64,000 bases of DNA from contig NC_087067.1 in NCBI RefSeq assembly GCF_963678635.1, forward strand, positions 37,146,686-37,210,685, given 5' to 3'. Below the pieces are notes generated by a model. The model was not told the origin of the DNA, did no database searches, and saw only the letters and a program-made list of their open reading frames with translations. This DNA is from Symsagittifera roscoffensis. Lineage: Eukaryota > Xenacoelomorpha > Acoela > Convolutidae. Positions 11,326-23,371 of this stretch are shown one piece after another (the stretch's first letter is position 1; the number at the start of each line of letters is the position of its first letter). The translations under genes and the position numbers were made by a program.

Positions 11326-12328
11326 CCCACGGTACCCAAACCGGAATAAACCAGCTTAAGAACTGGATAATTTATTCTTTTGAAGATAAATAATAAGTCT
11401 GAAAAAGAACAAAAAAAAACACAACAAAGTCGATTGACAAACCCAAACACAAAAATTGGATTTTTAAGAAAAAGACACAATCAAATAAACAACCGAAAAA
11501 CCCAATAATTAAAAAAACATAAAAGGTTAACACAAAACAGGACCCCACAAAAAAAGACTATGAAATTATACCCTACCCCTGGCCTAGCCCACCAGAGGGA
11601 CGTCCTGAGCATGCTCTATAGCCGGCCTAACCCATCGTGCTACAACCACGCTTTGTGACCCACTCCCTATTTTTGACGAGAGTTACTGGGTGAGTAGCTC
11701 TTAAAATAACCGAACTAAGCAAAAACATTTTTGCGATAAAAACTAATATAAAATCATAACTAAAAACATAAATTAACAAAGATTCATAAATGTAATCAAT
11801 ACCATGTAGTACACAGAACGCACGCAATACAAATACGAGAAAGACGAGCAGTAAAGTACTTGACAACCCAATCACACTCCAACTACAGAATAGCAAAACA
11901 CAACCGATATGCTGCCTACAGTCTCCACACTCAAAGAATTTAAAGTACGACTTGGCATCGCAGCAAAGGAAACCCATTGAACCAGAACAATGGCCATCTC
12001 GATTTTCAAGTATACATACAGATCCGAGTCACTAGGCACTCCACCCAAAGTCAAACCTCACGCCATTCCCGAACGACATTGGAACACTGTTCTCTACGAA
12101 ACAGAACCAATGATCACAACAACTGATCAGAAATCACGATCCGATCTCCCGAAACAACCGTGACAAATGGTCACGATCGAAGAACAAGTTCTGATCGACG
12201 ATTCCAGCTTCCTGGAGCTTCCAGTAACGATCTTTCTTCCTGAACGGAAAAAGAAAGATGCTCGCAATACCAAAACGAACTTCATCATCCATCCTCCATT
12301 ACAGTAGAAGAATAAAGAACAAAAACCC
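11326..12328 (+). other. Element 3' noncoding region with purine-rich tract
   Basis: No coding frame is supported; minus-strand frames of up to 116 codons are hydrophobic and look like shadows. The last 25 bases before the LTR (agaagaataaagaacaaaaa, then ccc) are purine-rich and are the likely plus-strand priming tract. Confidence 0.45.
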
Positions 12329-12723
12329 TGTAAACCCCGGATGGGTGGAACCAGACCTAAACTAGATTTTATTATTGGATATTATTCTAATTTTTTATCT
12401 CTAAAAACATTGAATACTAACCAATCTTACTCCATCAAACTAACAACCCAATTATTTGTAAGTGCTGATATTACTTGTAATTTCAGCACTAGAGAGATTT
12501 GAATTTAACTTAGAACTTAGTTGCTTTCTCCAAGAGACCGACTCGTAATAAACCAGTATACACTAGATCTATTGAGACTAGGAGATATAAGAGTAAAATT
12601 AAGATCGGTATTAGACTAAGAAGTTGCACGAATCTATTCGGCCGAAAATAAGATAGCGTGACGAGCAGACGATGTACCTTATCTGAAATTACTCTATGAG
12701 TATAACCAATAAGTCATAACTCA
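12329..12723 (+). repeat. 3' LTR (about 395 bp)
   Basis: Begins TGTAAACC and ends ...ACTCA, a TG..CA boundary. The end is fixed by alignment to the 5' LTR (2269); the start is inferred from TG after the purine-rich tract, because the 5' LTR start is missing. The flank after it begins gaatgc; no target duplication can be checked, since the left flank is in the gap. Confidence 0.8.
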
Positions 12724-12727
12724 GAAT

Positions 12728-12900
12728 GCATATCTTGTGGATCAAAGGAATCCGGTTTCAGAACGTGTGGCCCGAAGGAATCCGGGCTGCGAATTTTTGG
12801 ACTAATCCGGGCTGTGGATACGGATTGCGAGCAAAGACCAGTTTTAGAACTTGTGGACCAAAGGATTTTGAACTCAGACCGTGTGGACCAGTTAAGTCGG
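12728..12900. repeat. Short degenerate ~30-bp tandem repeat
   Basis: Units resembling cgtgtggcccgaaggaatcc recur about five times (cttgtggatcaaaggaatcc, cttgtggaccaaaggatttt, cgtgtggacc). Strongly diverged. Overlapping ORFs on both strands are side effects. Confidence 0.5.
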
Positions 12901-13039
12901 TTGTATTTTTCAGTATCAGAAATAGTCTTGGCAAGCTTATGTTCAGAATTTCATTTAGACTTTGGAGACTTCCCGTGCTGAGAATTTGACTGTATATTTC
13001 GACCAGCGCAACTAAGAACGCCTCTGTTTCAGGCAACGC

Positions 13040-13410
13040 AACCGAAAAGCCTGATGTTTCAATCACAATTGACCGATCCAGGTATGTTCCGACGGCGCGA
13101 CCTAAAACCTTCTATATTTCGACCGATATCGACCGAACTAACTATTTTTTTGGCCATGTTTGACCAAGGAAAAACTACTCGACCGAGCTTGACGCAGGCA
13201 AAACTTTTCGACCTAGTTCGACCGTGGACTTTTGTAGTCGAAGAGGAGTGTCAAACAAAAAAAAAACAATCGACTGTTTTCGACCGATTAAAAACGTTTG
13301 TACTGCTTTGAGTTCAATTCAGCTTTTTTTATTTGAGAAGTTTTTCGAATGAGAAACAAAACATTTCAAGCGTGTTCGACCGAAGAAAAATTTTTTGACA
13401 GAAATCGACC
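13040..13410. repeat. Region rich in the motif TTCGACC(G)
   Basis: The motif ttcgacc or tcgaccga occurs at least eight times at irregular 20-45 bp spacing, within otherwise AT-rich DNA. Probably a decayed simple repeat; no coding signal. Confidence 0.45.
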
Positions 13411-14535
13411 AAAGCATAGCTATTTTTAATTTTTAGATTTCCAGGCTAAAATCTGAGCAGCAATTAGTTTTTTTCTTACAAATCATTTTTCTAGAATCGC
13501 CATTGGAAAAGTCTTTAATATCTTAATGCAACGAAGTATTCAATGTTGCAACGTTTCAAAAACCGTTCATCAAAAATTTTCACTGCATGCAGTATTTGAT
13601 TTGGCTTCGGATTGCTTGGTTCAAAATTGAAAATTTCCGTTCTTAATTGTTCAAAAAACTATGATGGCCATCTGTGAACATTATTTAAAAATTGAAAAAA
13701 ATATATTTTCCTGTTTATTTACCTTTGTTTTCGAGCAACCAAGAGAAATTTACAAGCCTTTTGAAAAAAAATACACCGTCTGCTCTCAAATTGCTTAAAA
13801 ATTTTAGGTTCGCCATTCAGAAAAATGAACCAAAAAGAATTTTATGCAAAATTGACGTTTCCCTCACTCTAAACCCTTCCCTCGTCACTTAAGTGTAAAT
13901 AAAAAACTTTAATGAAATTTGCCAAAATTTTCTTGTGTCAAGAAACTTGGCCGAGAATTTAGCAGTTATTATTGAAACACAACTTAAGTTAAACTAAAAC
14001 ATGCGAAACACATGCGGAACCTGTCCATCATAGCTTATTCTAGACGACAGTTGTACCCTAAAAAAAATTTTTCAAAATGACAGATATCCAAATTTCATTC
14101 AATTGAGTTTTTTGTTTTTCAAACGTAAATCAGAACTTCCCATGTTCTAACTGTAACCAATTTTATAACACCTGTTCTTCACTATTTGATTTAGTACGAA
14201 AACCTCTTCAAATATCATGAATTAGGGTAGAGTAAAGGGAACGATAATGTTGAAGAAAATACAAAATCGAGATGGTTGGGAACCAAGTCAATCGGGTTGC
14301 GAAAATTACACTTGCAAGGAAAAAACCGAAGTTGAAAACAATTGACCAACAAGAGACTGCGGGTCGTAAAGTACTAGAATAAGGCTGCGCTTACGCTCCG
14401 TTGAATCTAAAAATTAAAAGAGTTTCTTTGAAAATAGTTGTTATCAGTTTTACTTCGAGTTCAAAGTAAGTTTTCGCAACTTTAAAGCTTTAAAATAAGT
14501 AATGCAAGTTTTTGCGCTCAATATTTTAAAGAGCA
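13411..14535. other. Noncoding AT-rich DNA, first copy of a dispersed repeat at 13975-14100
   Basis: No gene seen. Bases 13975-14100 (aacttaagttaaactaaaac, acatgcggaacctgtc, ttctagacgacagt) match 15262-15390 in the same orientation, so a roughly 125-bp dispersed repeat is present twice. Confidence 0.55.
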
Positions 14536-14539
14536 AACA

Positions 14540-14655
14540 TAGAAAAGTCTGAGCGCTGGGGCCGGAGGCACCCTGAACTTCACAAGCTATTGGTTGAACA
14601 AAGTAACCATTAATAAGTAAATCTTGTCAGTTTTCACTAAAAAACTTGTCAGTTT
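14540..14655 (-). pseudogene. Fragment of a retroelement C-terminus (same family as 62370-64000)
   Basis: Read on the minus strand, this gives N-G-Y-F-V-Q-P-I-A-C-E-V-Q-G-A-S-G-P-S, which parallels the segment G-Y-L-F-Q-P-L-A-F-E-I-Q-G-A-A-G-P-G at about 62550-62610. It is a short scrap of the terminal region of the RT element family that recurs at the window's right end. Nothing else of the element is visible nearby. Confidence 0.55.
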
Positions 14656-15459
14656 TGCAATCTTGCAACTAGGCAATGTTTCGAATTTATTCTGACAATC
14701 ATTAAATCCGTTTCTAAATCAGCAGGTTTTATTTTCAATATCAGATTTTGCTTGATAAAAAGTTTTTGGACTCCAGCTGAAAATCAAACTAATGCTACAA
14801 TGCATCACAAAGTGGAATAAACACGCAAGCCAATTTCGGCTCTCGTTACAACTCCTTGAAAAAATCGTTATCATTCCTGCTTACATTGGATACCTCACTT
14901 CATGAATTTCTCAGCAGTATTAATCCAGAGCTGAAGGTTCTCAAAAAAAAGAATTGTGCAGGCTGATAACACATCTTTTTCACGGCGCTCCTTGTAAAGC
15001 CACTTATTTTTCTAGTTTTTTATTTTAGTTGAAGGCTCTAAAATATTTTTTTTTCTAATACCGAAAAAACGATTGAAATTGGAACGGATTTATCACTGTT
15101 TATTATATTGGAACTGATTGGAAAGTTTGGGTACCAGCAGCTTCAAGGCTCAAGATTTTAGGGTAAATTTTAAAATAAATTTTGCCAAAACGTTGTAGAT
15201 TTTTCATTCTGCATATTTTTCAAGTCAACAAATTTGTAAAGATTTCATTATTAATTATTATAACATAACTTAAATTCAAACTAATACATGCGAAAAAGAT
15301 GTGGGACCTGTCTATCAAAATTGCTTTTTCTAGACGACAGTCTATCATAGAAGTACCAAAAAAATTTTTCACTTCAAACTGACAGCTTTTCCCTTCGAAC
15401 CAGTCTAAATCAAAGACGAATGATAGAAAGGACAGATGAATATAAAAAGAGTATGAACT
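14656..15459. other. Noncoding AT-rich DNA, second copy of the 125-bp dispersed repeat at 15262-15390
   Basis: Nothing coding is supported. The dispersed repeat described at 13975-14100 has its second copy here. Confidence 0.5.
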
Positions 15460-18400
15460 TATAAATAGGATACCGACAAACAACAAAAATCGTTTTTTGA
15501 ATACGAAAATAAAATTTTAGCAAAAGCAGGCCGTCATAAGTACTTTGGATTGAAAAATTGAATTGAGTTCAGTGATGGAAAGCACGTACTTTTGAAACAC
15601 GACCATAAAAAAACAAAGTGTGGTAATTTTACGCCAAAAATTTTCCGTTTCATAAAATTAACTGTTTTTGAGTTTGCTATTGAACACACTGGAACACCGG
15701 TTTCGATATAGAGTGAAATAAAATTTGGCTACCCTTTCTCGGTGAAAACAGAACATGAAGAGAACCCAAATTTGAAAAAACTGATGTGCAAGACAAGCCA
15801 AATCAAGGTAGCAGAAGCTTAGTTTTGCAATGTTTGAGACTCTTAAGAAAGTATTTCTTATAAAAAAATGAGACAGATGATGGCTAGTCAAGCTCATCAA
15901 ACTCTCTGGAACGCTCTTCGTCATAGGAGTTAGAATCTAACATGCCTGGTTTCCAAGAAATATAATATGAGGCGGACAAAGGGTTTTTTAAGTTTGTCGG
16001 GCATAAAAAAGAGCTCGAAGATGGGTCAATTATCCATAGAGAAGGAGCAGGGAAGGACAGATGGTGGCCTAGCTAAGTCTATTCAGAGTTACTTGAGAGT
16101 GTTGGCAAAGGTAGGAGCGCTTGAATAAAGTTATGGGTTTTCTCAGAAATCAACAAGAGAGAACGCTATGGGCTCTCGACAGGAAGCTGGATGCTATGTT
16201 GATCGTGATGATAACATGAAATCAGAAACTGGAACTCGGAATAGTGGGAAAAACTGCGGTGAAGCGCCGGGCGTACCTAGAATAAACTTCAATGATTTCT
16301 CAAACAGGACAAGGACTTATTGGTATTTGGTTGACAGGGGTAGTTCAGGCAAAAACACACATGGTGATCATATGCCTGGAAGCTTTACCAGTGTTTCAGA
16401 GAAAACTCAACCAACAATGTGGCTGGGACAACAGGCACCAGGGACTTCCCAGCCAACCGGAGCAACGGTTCTTCAGGAAGGAAGTTTCAGGAAGAAATCT
16501 TATCGAGCGGCTCCAGCAAACGGAATATGCTAGAGGCGTCGGCAGCTGACTGAGTTGAAGCCTCTGACTATTCAAGATGCACTCCTGATAACACAGCAAT
16601 TAAACCGACAGCGTTCAATCCTCTAAACCTATACTTAGAGATAATCCTGACGAGACTAACCAGAACCAGTGAACACAATAGAAGTGATGAAACTTTAATT
16701 CGAGAATTGAGTTAAGAACGTAGTGCAACCACGTGACCCTTAGACGAGGCTGCCCTGAATTGAGAATTGCGAAGAAACAACATCAGAGAGATTGCGCCGA
16801 AAAATTTTTGAGATAATATCATGGTTTTGATTCACAAATGCAAGGACATTAGACCATGATGAGCTTCGAGACACGGCGAAAGCGGGAAGATGAATATGAA
16901 GGCAATGTTTTGACTAATGCAGAATTATTCCAGCGCCAAAACCAGCCAGATGACTCAAAAACTAAACAAAATTGGCTCTTTAATTGAAATTTCCTGTTGT
17001 TCTGAACAATGATGAACTAAGGACAATGTTGGCAACTCACTACATCATGTCCTCATACGCACCAAAACATGAAAAACTGAGGCCCGAGATAAAAAAAAAA
17101 GTACCTGCCTATGAGACCACGCAAAATATCAAGTTAACGAAAAAGCAGCTATAGCAGTTTTCACAATGAGCTGCTGCTCAAGGCAAAAGATGGTACAAGA
17201 CCAGTGCTGACAGGGAAAAGAGAGGATCTTGTGCAAACAGCAGTTCAAAGGATCATCAGGTGTCTGCCTTCCCAACATACTTTAAATATAACAACAGTAT
17301 GAATTTAAAAAAAAAACAGAACAAAGATCAGTTACACGACTTATAAATAGGATACCGACAAACAACAAGAATCGTTTTTTGAATACGAAAATAAACTCTT
17401 AGCAAAAGCAGGCAGTCAAAAGTATTTCGGATTGAGAAATTGAAACGCGTTCTGCGATGGAAAGCAAGTACCTTTGGAACACCACCCAAAAAAAAAGTGC
17501 GGTAACTTTACGCCAAAATTTTTCCGTTTCATAAAATTAACTGTTTTTGAGTTTGCTATTGAACACACTGGAACACCGGTTTCGATATAGAGTGAAATAA
17601 AATTTGGCTACCCTTTCTCGGTGAAAACAGAACATGAAGAGAACCCAAATTTGAAAAAACTGATGTGCAAGACAAGCCAAATCAAGGTAGCAGAAGCTTA
17701 GTTTTGCAATGTTTGAGACTCTTAAGAAAGTATTTCTTATAAAAAAATGAGACAGATGATGGCTAGTCAAGCTCATCAAACTCTCTGGAACGCTCTTCGT
17801 CATAGGAGTTAGAATCTAACATGCCTGGTTTCCAAGAAATATAATATGAGGCGGACAAAGGGTTTTTTAAGTTTGTCGGGCATAAAATAGAGCTCGAAGA
17901 TGGGTCAATTATCCATAGAGAAGGAGCAGGGAAGGACAGATGGTGGCCTAGCTAAGTCTATTCAGAGTTACTTGAGAGTGTTGGCAAAGGTAGGAGCGCT
18001 TGAATAAAGTTATGGGTTTTCTCAGAAATCAACAAGAGAGAACGCTATGGGCTCTCGACAGGAAGCTGGATGCTATGTTGATCGTGATGATAACATGAAA
18101 TCAGAAACTGGAACTCGGAATAGTGGGAAAAACTGCGGTGAAGCGCCGGGCGTACCTAGAATAAACTTCAATGATTTCTCAAACAGGACAAGGACTTATT
18201 GGTATTTGGTTGACAGGGGTAGTTCAGGCAAAAACACACATGGTGATCATATGCCTGGAAGCTTTACCAGTGTTTCAGAGAAAACTCAACCAACAATGTG
18301 GCTGGGACAACAGGCACCAGGGACTTCCCAGCCAACCGGAGCAACGGTTCTTCAGGAAGGAAGTTTCAGGAAGAAATCTTATCGAGCGGCTCCAGCAAAC

Positions 18401-19800
18401 GGAATATGCTAGAGGCGTCGGCAGCTGACTGAGTTGAAGCCTCTGACTATTCAAGATGCACTCCTGATAACACAGCAATTAAACCGACAGCGTTCAATCC
18501 TCTAAACCTATACTTAGAGATAATCCTGACGAGACTAACCAGAACCAGTGAACACAATAGAAGTGATGAAACTTTAATTCGAGAATTGAGTTAAGAACGT
18601 AGTGCAACCACGTGACCCTTAGACGAGGCTGCCCTGAATTGAGAATTGCGAAGAAACAACATCAGAGAGATTGCGCCGAAAAATTTTTGAGATAATATCA
18701 TGGTTTTGATTCACAAATGCAAGGACATTAGACCATGATGAGCTTCGAGACACGGCGAAAGCGGGAAGATGAATATGAAGGCAATTTTTTGACTAATGCA
18801 GAATTATTCCAGCGCCAAAACCAGCCAGATGACTCAAAAACTAAACAAAATTGGCTCTTTAATTGAAATTTCCTGTTGTTCTGAACAATGATGAACTAAG
18901 GACAATGTTGGCAACTCACTACATCATGTCCTCATACGCACCAAAACATGAAAAACTGAGGCCCGAGATAAAAAAAAAGTACCTGCCTATGAGACCACGC
19001 AAAATATCAAGTTAACGAAAAAGCAGCTATAGCAGTTTTCACAATGAGCTGCTGCTCAAGGCAAAAGATGGTACAAGACCAGTGCTGACAGGGAAAAGAG
19101 AGGATCTTGTGCAAACAGCAGTTCAAAGGATCATCAGGTGTCTGCCTTCCCAACATACTTTAAATATAACAACAGTATGAATTTTAAAAAAAAACAGAAC
19201 AAAGATCAGTTACACGACTTATAAATAGGATACCGACAAACAACAAGAATCGTTTTTTGGATACGAAAATAAACTCTTAGCAAAAGCAGGCAGTCAAAAG
19301 TATTTCGGATTGAGAAATTGAAACGCGTTCTGCGATGGAAAGCAAGTACCTTTGGAACACCACCCAAAAAAAAAGTGCGGTAACTTTACGCCAAAATTTT
19401 TCCGTTTCATAAAATGAACTGTTTTTGAGATTGCTATTGAACACACTAGAACACCGGTTTCGATATAGAATGAAAAAAATTTGGCTACCCTTTATCGAAG
19501 AAAACGGAAGATGAAGAGAATTTGAAAATAAAACTGATGTGCAAGACAAGCCAAATCAAGGTAGCAGAAGCTTAGTTTTGCAATGTTTTGAGACTCTTAA
19601 GAAATAATTCTTTTAAAAAAACTGAGACAGATGATGGCTAGTCAAGCTCTTCAAATTCTCTGGAACGCCCTTCGTCATAAGAGTTAGAATCTAACATGCC
19701 TGGTTTCGAGGAAACAGAATAATAGGCTGACAAAGGGCGTTGTAAGTTTGTCGGGCATAAAATAGAGCTCGACGATGCGTCAATCATCCAAAGGGAAGGA
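15460..19800 (+). repeat. 1,879-bp tandem repeat, two full copies and a partial third
   Basis: Units start at about 15460, 17341 and 19220 with ttataaataggataccgaca. From about 15640 the first unit is nearly identical to the second (offset 1,879). The head of the second unit (17341-17520) instead matches the head of the third (19220-19400) almost perfectly and differs from the first. The third unit is more diverged after its head and leaves homology near 19800. Each full unit contains a 121-codon frame (16168-16533 and 18047-18412), overlapped by an 85-codon frame with alternating charge; stops are common elsewhere. The unit precedes Ty3/Gypsy RT in the same orientation, so it may be gag or leader sequence of that element. 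I cannot show a capsid or a zinc knuckle. Confidence 0.9.
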
Positions 19801-19849
19801 GCAAGTTGAATGACACATCATAAACCAAAGCATGCCGAGCATGCCAAGC

Positions 19850-22383
19850 TGAGAAAGAAACGGTGCTTGAGTAAGACATGATAGAACTCTCAAAGTCGCC
19901 TCGGGTCTGTAGGGTCGTCATGGCAAAGATTTAAAGAGGATAACTGAGGTATTGTTGTGAAATTCGACACTTCAATGGTGTGAAAGCAAAGGATGCGTAT
20001 CTTTTACCTCGCATAGGGTGAAGACGGGCTTGGCGTGCGAGCTGGATTTCTACTAGTGGATGAGGATGCCCTTCAGCTTGTACAAATCAACACCAACCTT
20101 TCAACGACTTATGGCCTTGACGAAGAAGAAGGAGGACCTCATATTGCGCTATGTGAAGGACGTGGGGACAGTAACAACCTCTTTGGAAGATCACATTGAA
20201 AAACTAGACGAGCTGATTGGCTGCATGAAGAGAGCAAGCTTGAAATGCAAATCCTCGAAAAAATAGATTCTTCCAGAATCAATGAAGTAACTGGAAAGGT
20301 CGATAGAAAGACATGGCGTGAGACCTGATCCAGATACTCTACAAGCCAAACTGAAAAGGAAAAGTCCTGAACCGGACACGTAATTAGTGAAACTTTGAGA
20401 TTTGCAAGTTACTTCAGAAAAAAATTGAACAACTGTTTCAACAATGGCAAGAAATTTAAATGGAATGAGTAGGCTCATACTTCCTTCGAGAGCATAAAAA
20501 TGAAATTATGCAAGGCATTGGTTTCGTTGATACCTACGGAAAAAATTGGTAGGTCTTTGACACTGATGCGTCGGTCATTGTCATATCAGGCTTTTTGCTC
20601 CAGGAACGGAAAAAATTCTATTCTTCCCACTGAACACAGGGAAGAATTGTTCTGATCAAAAAAGAGAAAAAAGATGGTGCTCGAAAGGCCGAGATTTTTG
20701 TGGTAGTTTAGTTTGTCAAAAAGTATCATGCTAATTGATGGACCGCTCCGTTTGAGCTACGAATGGACAAACAAGCCTGATCCTGGCTGCGTATCTTTTA
20801 CCTCGCATAGGGTGAAGACGGGCTTGGCGTGCGAGCTGGACTTCTACTAGTGGATGAGGATGCCCTTCAGCTTGTACAAATCAACACCAACCTTTCAACG
20901 ACTTATAGCCTTGACGAAGAAGAAAGAGGACCTCATATTGCGCTATGTGAAGGACGTGGGGACAGTAACAACCTCTTTGGAAGATCACATTGAAAAACTA
21001 GACGAGCTGATTGGCTGCATGAAGAGAGCAAGCTTGAAATGCAAATCCTCGAAAAAATAGATTCTTCCAGAATCAATGAAGTAACTGGAAAGGTCGATAG
21101 AAAGACATGGCGTGAGACCTGATCCAGATACTCTACAAGCCAAACTGAAAAGAAAAAGTCCTGAACCGGACACGTAATTAGTGAAACTTTGAGATTTGCA
21201 AGTTACTTCAGAAAAAAATTGAACAACTGTTTGAACAATGGCAAGAAATTTAAATGAAATGAGTAGGCTCATACTTCCTTCGAGAGCATAAAAATGAAAT
21301 TATGCAAGGCATTGGTTTCGTTGATACCTACGGAAAAAATTGGTAGGTATTTGACACTGATGCGTCGGTCATTGCCATCTCCGGCTTTTTGCTTCAGGAA
21401 CGGAAAAAATTCTATTCTTCCCACTGAACACAGGGAAGAAAAGAATTGTTCTGATCAAAAAAGAGAAAAAAGATGGTGCTCGAAAGGCCAAGATTTTTGT
21501 GGTAGTTTAGTTTGTCAAAAATTATCATGCTAAATGATGGACCGCTCTGTTTGAGCTACGAATGGACAAACGAGCCTCATCCTGGCTGCGTATCTTTTAC
21601 CTCGCATAGGGTGAAGACGGGCTTAGCGTGCGAGCTGGACTTCTACTAGTGGATGAGGATGCCCTTCAGCTTGTACAAATCAACACCAACCTTTCAACGA
21701 CTTATGGCCTTGACGAAGAAGAAGGAGGACCTCATATTGCGCTATGTGAAGGACGTGGGGACAGTAACAACCTCTTTGGAAGATCACATTGAAAAACTAG
21801 ACGAGCTGATTGGCTGCATGAAGAGAGCAAGCTTGAAATGCAATTCCTCGAAAAAATAGATTCTTCCAGAATCAATGAAGTAACTGGAAAGGTCGGTAGA
21901 AAGACATGGCGTGAGACCTGATCCAGATACTCTACAAGCCAAACTGAAAAGAAAAAGTCCTGAACCGGACACGTAATTAGTGAAACTTTGAGATTTGCAA
22001 GTTACTTCAGAAAAAAATTGAACAACTGTTTCAACAATGGCAAGAAATTTAAATGGAATGAGTAGGCTCATACTTCCTTCGAGAGCATAAAAATGAAATT
22101 ATGCAGGGCATTGGTTTCGTTGATACCTACGGAAAAAATTGGTAGGTCTTTGACACTGATTCGTCGGTCATTGCCATCTCAGGCTTTTTGCTTCAGGAAC
22201 GGAAAAAATTCTATTCTTCCCACTGAACACAGGGAAGAATTGTTCTGATCAAAAAAGAGAAAAAAGGTGGTGCTCGAAAGGCCGAGATTTTTGTGGTAGT
22301 TTAGTTTGTCAAAAAGTATCATGCTAATTGATGGACCGCTCCGTTTGAGCTACGAATGGACAAACGAGCCTCATCCTGGCTGC
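19850..22383 (+). pseudogene. Ty3/Gypsy reverse transcriptase and RNase H remnant, triplicated
   Basis: Motifs typical of Ty3/Gypsy RT can be read: D-M-I-E-L-S-K-S-P-R at about 19878, K-D-A-Y-L-L-P-R-I at about 19990, then after a deletion R-M-P-F-S-L-Y-K-S-T-P-T-F-Q-R-L (20060), and the active-site strand as R-Y-V-K-D-V-G where the family has Y-V/L-D-D. After this, E-D-H-I-E-K-L and a linker lead to V-F-D-T-D-A-S, the start of RNase H. The YVKD change removes a catalytic aspartate in all three copies, and stops and frameshifts occur in each. The palm-to-RNase H part is present three times in tandem. Plus-strand order RT-RNase H-integrase (24230-25310) is that of one Ty3/Gypsy pol. Confidence 0.75.
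19995..22383 (+). repeat. Three tandem copies of a ~795-bp RT/RNase H segment
   Basis: Units 19995-20788, 20789-21587 and 21588-22383 (794, 799 and 796 bp) each start gcgtatcttttacctcgcat and end cctggctgc. They differ by few substitutions, by a 5-base insertion in unit 2 and by small changes elsewhere. The junctions share only a GC at the breakpoint. The near identity indicates duplication long after the reading frame was lost. Confidence 0.92.
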
Positions 22384-22599
22384 AGACTGGCTGCTTACAT
22401 CGGTCACTAGATAGTTTACAGAAAAATGAACCCATGAAGCGTGAGAATGATTAAAACGCTGACAACCTGAGAAAAAGATACGGTGTTTTATGAGCGTTTT
22501 CTGGGAAATACAAGCAAACTTGGTAGAAACAAAAAAATTTCTCAGTTTCAGGCAGAGACGCTTCTGAGTCGATAATTTGAGGCAGTAATTGGACAAATC

Positions 22600-23371
22600 G
22601 AGTCGCACCATACCAGTAAATCCCGAATTTCTTGTAGAAACGGCAGCTGTGATCAAGATTCCGGTCAAGAACACGAGCATCAAAATCATGAGAGTGAACA
22701 ACAACAGCCTCTCAGTATTGACTAAAATCAAAGATGTAAATCAGGACATGATGCAGATGCTCGGTCACTTGATAGAACGAGGTTGCAAGGGTTGACTTAG
22801 AGTAGTTGGCAGCAAAAAAAAATCATTGAAGCTTCAGCACGAAGGTTCAGAATGAACCATCAAGGCGTCAATACCGTGAAACAAAACAGTGTTGAAGGAC
22901 GGTAATTCAGCGACTAGTCTTCTCTATACCTTGAAAGGGGTTGATGAAAACATCATGAAAAATAAGGGAAGATAGGATCGAGATCGTGCCATACCAGTAC
23001 ATCCCGATCTACTTGTAAAAACGGATGCTGTGATCAAGATTCCGGTCAGGAACACGAGCATCAAGATTATGAACAGCATGAGTGTGAACAACAACAGCCT
23101 CTCAGTATTGACTGAAACTAAAGATATAAATCGGGACGTGATGCGGATGATCGGTCATTTGATAGAATGATGTTGCAAGCGTTGACTTAGAGTAGTTGGC
23201 ATCAAAAAAATGTTGAAGGTTCAGCACGAAGGTTCAGAATGAACCATCATGGCGTCAACACCGTGAAACAAAACAGTGTTGAAGGACGGTAATTCAGCGA
23301 CTAGTCTTCTCTATACCTTGAAATGGGTTGATGAAAACATCATGAAAAATAAGGGAAGATAGGATCGAGAT
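22600..23371 (+). repeat. 381-bp tandem duplication, two copies
   Basis: The block with ccataccagta at 22608 recurs at 22989. Both copies include gattccggtcaagaacacga-like, caacaacagcctctcagtat and tgttgaaggacggtaattca. Unit 2 has a 12-base insertion (gaacagcatgag). A 68-codon frame in unit 1 (22589-22795) is interrupted in unit 2. It lies between the RT/RNase H and integrase remnants, where the connection to integrase would be, but I see no domain. Confidence 0.88.

Larger units (their letters stand above)
2054..12723 (+). mobile_element. Defective Ty3/Gypsy-type LTR retroelement carrying a viral-type glycoprotein gene
   Basis: Two LTRs in direct orientation bound about 10 kb of internal sequence. 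A primer-binding site starts two bases after the 5' LTR and a purine-rich tract precedes the 3' LTR. Inside, in order, are a very short possible gag start, an integrase remnant with a GPY/F module, a region with hydrophobic pieces, a Pro/Ser/Thr-rich ORF, a broken glycoprotein gene, further unassigned ORFs, and a 315-bp duplication. No reverse transcriptase, RNase H or protease is visible, so this copy cannot be autonomous. The plus strand is A/C-rich and G-poor throughout, unlike the flanks. LTR divergence (12 of 216) and many frame breaks point to an old insertion. The Ty3/Gypsy class call rests on the integrase tail. Confidence 0.85.

Noticed and set aside
16396..18478. Minus-strand ORFs of 67-90 codons in the 1,879-bp repeat, present in two or three copies
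   Set aside because: Being repeated only reflects the DNA duplication. No family resemblance, and the element around it reads on the plus strand.
15460..19800. The 1,879-bp units as LTRs of one element
   Set aside because: The copies are directly adjacent, have no TG..CA ends or primer-binding site, and a third partial copy follows.
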